Shown here: piece by piece, positions 61,745 through 64,000 of the stretch
Numbering within the stretch: position 1 is the stretch's first letter
Layout: every line of letters starts with the position of its first letter
Assembly (NCBI GenBank): GCA_025055765.1
Contig: JANWWS010000013.1
Span: forward strand, 372,001 to 436,000
Length of the DNA stretch: 64,000 nucleotides
Origin: Leptospiraceae bacterium
GTDB taxonomy: Bacteria; Spirochaetota; Leptospiria; Turneriellales; Turneriellaceae
Direction: 5' to 3'
Made by a program: the position numbers and the translations under genes
The notes under the pieces: model-generated
Seen by the model: only the letters and a program-made list of their open reading frames with translations
What the model was told of the DNA's origin: nothing
The model's database searches: none

Positions 61745-63901
61745 TTACGGGGCAATGTCTTGGTGGACTTTGAGCAGGCGCATATAGACCCCCGGGTTAC
61801 GTTGGATAAAGTGCGTCAGATCATCCCGATTTACCGTAAAGAGCTCGCAGTCAGTTTTTGTACGAGCTAAAAAGGGAGCTGGAAAATTTCGCTGCAAAGA
61901 AAAGATATCCCCAACAAAGTCACCTCGGCCAAGCTGTTTTAGACTTTGCCCATTGCGCGCAAGTTCTACAAAACCTTCCCCAACAATATAGGCTTTCTCA
62001 CTTACCTTGCCCTCCTCTAGCAAGATGGTGTTAGCAGCATACTTTTTTGGATGTAAGATACTTTCAAGTTGGGTTTTTTGATGGGAGGTGAGAGGAGCAA
62101 AAACGGGAGAGCTTGAGAGCACATCCCATGAATTTGATTTCCTGGTCTCGGCTAAGCGACGAAGGGTTTCCTCTAAACGGGAACCATGAATAAAATGCAA
62201 GAAATCATTTTTTTGTATAATTAGCACCTCGACATCGGTTTCGGCATAGACATCGGCAGAACGAGCTTCCCCTGTAATAAGCGAAGCTTCCCCAAAATAC
62301 TCATATTTGCCATAGGTCTTCTTAAAATCGGTACCAACCCCCTCCACCCTTACCTCACCTGAGGCAATAATGTAAAATTTATCACCAGGCTCCCCTTTAC
62401 TAATAATCTTTTCGCCCTGCCGGTAGCTTTTTTCTTCCACAATACCTAGAAAATCTCTTGCTTTAGAAAGAGGAAAACCCTCAAATAAATCTACATGATT
62501 TAAAATATCTAAAATGCGGATGGCATCTTTGTAGCGGCTTTCTGTAATTTCTGGGTATACCGTATTTTCTATGCCAAACTTAGCAAGAGATATCTTGGTG
62601 TCTTTCGGAAAATCCTTGCGAGCAATATGGTAGGCGGTAATCCGTTTTTGCACATCCTCAGGCAACGAAGCGAGGTAAGAAATAGGAGTATGGAGGGGAG
62701 GGATACCTGCTTCATGGTAAATAATATTGTAATGCCAAGGAAAGTTTTTTAAAAATTCATAGCGACCCGGAGTAAGCACTCCTAAAGCAAAAAGTTTGTC
62801 AAAGGCTTCCGGATAGTTGAGATGATCGGAGGTATAAAAAAATGACTGGTTGCGATAATGCATGCGAAAACCTATAGCTGGGATTGAATGAAGGCTATAG
62901 TGAAAGTAAAACTCAGCTCCCTCAATGTAAACAGGCGTGTCGATCATGACAGGGTTGAACTGGAAAAGTTCATAAAGCTGCTTTTTCGGTAAACCAGTAA
63001 GAGCATGATATTTTCGTATAAAGGAGTCCATTACCGTGGGGGTAGTGTGGATCGTAATTTGGAATTCTTCTAAAATTTTCTGAAAGGTCCCTGCATCATG
63101 ATCGGCATGACAATGGGTGAGAATCACATGGCTTATTAACTTGGGATTGACATTGGACTCCCTCAGCCATTCCGTAGAATTAACAGGGGGATCAATCATG
63201 ATCCCACGCCGGTTCACCCATAAGATAAAGCCAGAGGTATTGTCCTCTGGATCAAACCCATGACTTGGGCCAAGGCAGGTAATCCCAAATTCCGGGGGGG
63301 AGAAAGGTTTGGCCAGGCGCTGGCCTATATCATACTTGATATGGAAATCCAGCACCCAAGGTATTTCCGCAATTTTCTCTCCCTTTTCATAAACAAAAAA
63401 ACCTACCCCCTCCCGGCGCTCAATTAAAACCTCCCCTAGGGCATAGCGGCTATTTTCGTCAAAAATACCAAACTCAACAAGGTCTTCAAGCTTGCGATCC
63501 CCACGAAAGTAGTCCATCTCGGCCTTAAGATTGGGGAAATGGGGAGATTTTTCACCCTGGGGAAATTCTACAGCCAAGTTGAGATTTTCGGGCCCAAAAA
63601 CCGATTCTTGCAGTACGATCTTCAGTCTTTCCCGTTGCTCGAGGGTTCCAATAATAAGGGTTTTCTTGCGGCATAAGAAATGATTAAAATAGATAGGGAA
63701 TTCCAATTCGGCTACAGCAATACCTTTTTCGACATTAAAAAGTTCCCCCGGCAAGACAAAGATAGTGGGAACCTTTTGTGGCAAAAGCATGGTATCCTTA
63801 ATGGTTTCCGGAGGTGCTCCAAATTGGATGTAACCAACCGAGGTTACAACCAGATAACCCCCTCGCGGCAGTTTATTGACACCACTTTTTAATTCCACCA
63901 C
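61745..63901 (-). CDS. Metallo-beta-lactamase fold fused to two cyclic-nucleotide-binding domains
   Basis: A 718-residue protein with GTG start. After an unfamiliar N-terminal part (1-200) comes an MBL-fold domain with HCHADHD (263-269) and further ligand candidates (Asp in FFYTSDHL, His in PPLHTPI), so the metal site looks functional. Two cNMP-binding domains follow. The first (about 480-580) has an intact phosphate-binding cassette FGEASLITGEARSADV with the key Arg. The second (about 605-715) has a degenerate cassette FVGDIFSLQRNFPAPFLA. There is no HTH, so it is not a CRP-type regulator. A hydrolase controlled by cyclic nucleotides is the best inference. It starts two bases after the upstream gene. 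Confidence 0.85.
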   Translation of the reverse strand: MVELKSGVNKLPRGGYLVVTSVGYIQFGAPPETIKDTMLLPQKVPTIFVLPGELFNVEKGIAVAELEFPIYFNHFLCRKKTLIIGTLEQRERLKIVLQESVFGPENLNLAVEFPQGEKSPHFPNLKAEMDYFRGDRKLEDLVEFGIFDENSRYALGEVLIERREGVGFFVYEKGEKIAEIPWVLDFHIKYDIGQRLAKPFSPPEFGITCLGPSHGFDPEDNTSGFILWVNRRGIMIDPPVNSTEWLRESNVNPKLISHVILTHCHADHDAGTFQKILEEFQITIHTTPTVMDSFIRKYHALTGLPKKQLYELFQFNPVMIDTPVYIEGAEFYFHYSLHSIPAIGFRMHYRNQSFFYTSDHLNYPEAFDKLFALGVLTPGRYEFLKNFPWHYNIIYHEAGIPPLHTPISYLASLPEDVQKRITAYHIARKDFPKDTKISLAKFGIENTVYPEITESRYKDAIRILDILNHVDLFEGFPLSKARDFLGIVEEKSYRQGEKIISKGEPGDKFYIIASGEVRVEGVGTDFKKTYGKYEYFGEASLITGEARSADVYAETDVEVLIIQKNDFLHFIHGSRLEETLRRLAETRKSNSWDVLSSSPVFAPLTSHQKTQLESILHPKKYAANTILLEEGKVSEKAYIVGEGFVELARNGQSLKQLGRGDFVGDIFSLQRNFPAPFLARTKTDCELFTVNRDDLTHFIQRNPGVYMRLLKVHQDIAP

Positions 63902-63903
63902 GG

Positions 63904-64000
63904 CTAGCTCTCCAAAAATTCCAACTTTTCCTCAGCTAAGAGACGACGGTAAAAGCAGCTCTTACGACTTTTACCAAAGGAATTTTTCGTATGGCAGACA
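63904..64000 (-). CDS. C-terminal end of an unidentified gene, cut by the window edge
   Basis: On the minus strand a frame is open from the window edge to TAG at 63904-63906 (31 residues visible, ending LLAEEKLEFLES). Its coding status is supported by position: the stop lies two bases before the GTG of the MBL/cNMP gene, whose ribosome-binding site GGAGAG is inside these last codons. Too little is present to name it. Confidence 0.5.
   Translation of the reverse strand, partial: VCHTKNSFGKSRKSCFYRRLLAEEKLEFLES

Noticed and set aside
1-64000. CRISPR arrays, insertion sequences, integrases, prophage or toxin-antitoxin pairs
   Set aside because: No regularly spaced repeats, transposase or integrase genes, phage structural genes or small two-gene toxin modules were found on either strand.

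Overview
The window comes from a compact bacterial chromosome of moderate G+C content and is most likely from a spirochaete. A FlgF/FlhO-type flagellar rod protein and FliM occur without a classical flagellar operon. The phosphofructokinase is of the trypanosome/plant-like type, MurA carries Asp in place of its catalytic Cys, and RpoB has Asn at the E. coli Ser531 position; the last two are known natural states in some spirochaetes. Many lipoproteins, a beta-barrel candidate and a two-lipoprotein protease locus point to a diderm cell. I would guess a Leptospira/Turneriella-like relative, but that is inference.

Layout. 1-2741: end of a possible cell-wall amidase gene, a CBS-domain protein and a small ABC exporter. 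2792-5018: tRNA-Leu(GAG), then about 2.1 kb of gene decay. This holds an FG-GAP repeat lipoprotein broken by an in-frame amber codon and, on the other strand, what looks like a frameshifted MFS transporter remnant. 5019-18585: a mix of housekeeping and hypothetical genes (pseudouridine synthase, ferredoxin, DUF445, AlkB-like oxygenase, spermidine synthase, ATP-grasp enzyme, outer-membrane candidate, flgF, DUF4395, beta-propeller protein, cytochrome c lipoprotein, TPR protein, BFD-like [2Fe-2S] protein). 18662-21668: dapA-dapB-murA, for cell-wall precursors. 21665-23879: a secreted lipase with its dedicated foldase. 24017-32226: two lipoprotein metalloproteases, a giant AsmA-like protein, galT and an unknown gene. 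32223-41568 (minus strand): a long run with a MaoC hydratase, phosphofructokinase, an acidic repeat protein, a GAF-domain protein, a hypothetical protein, fliM, a CoA-binding protein, panE and a lipoprotein. 41649-45788: desaturase, thioredoxin-like lipoprotein, YggS, PAP2 phosphatase and PF10023 aminopeptidase. 45790-60329 (minus strand): the classical block tRNA-Ser/Ser/Thr/Trp-secE-nusG-rplKAJL-rpoBC-rpsL-rpsG-fusA. 60413-64000: a DsbD-like protein, a metallo-beta-lactamase/cyclic-nucleotide-binding fusion and the end of one more gene.

Genes are packed tightly. Most neighbours on one strand overlap by 1-4 bases or lie within 20 bases of each other. Five of the seven convergent pairs overlap by exactly four bases through interlocked stop codons. 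The decay zone after tRNA-Leu is the one clear exception. The most interesting points are the acidic protein upstream of fliM, whose five LSxEExxxIL repeats look like the FliM N-terminal CheY-docking motif; the lipase/foldase pair with a hairpin between the genes; the archaemetzincin-like lipoprotein; and the drug-target substitutions in MurA and RpoB. I saw no CRISPR array, insertion sequence or prophage. I did not find a clear-cut new multi-gene defence or biosynthetic system.
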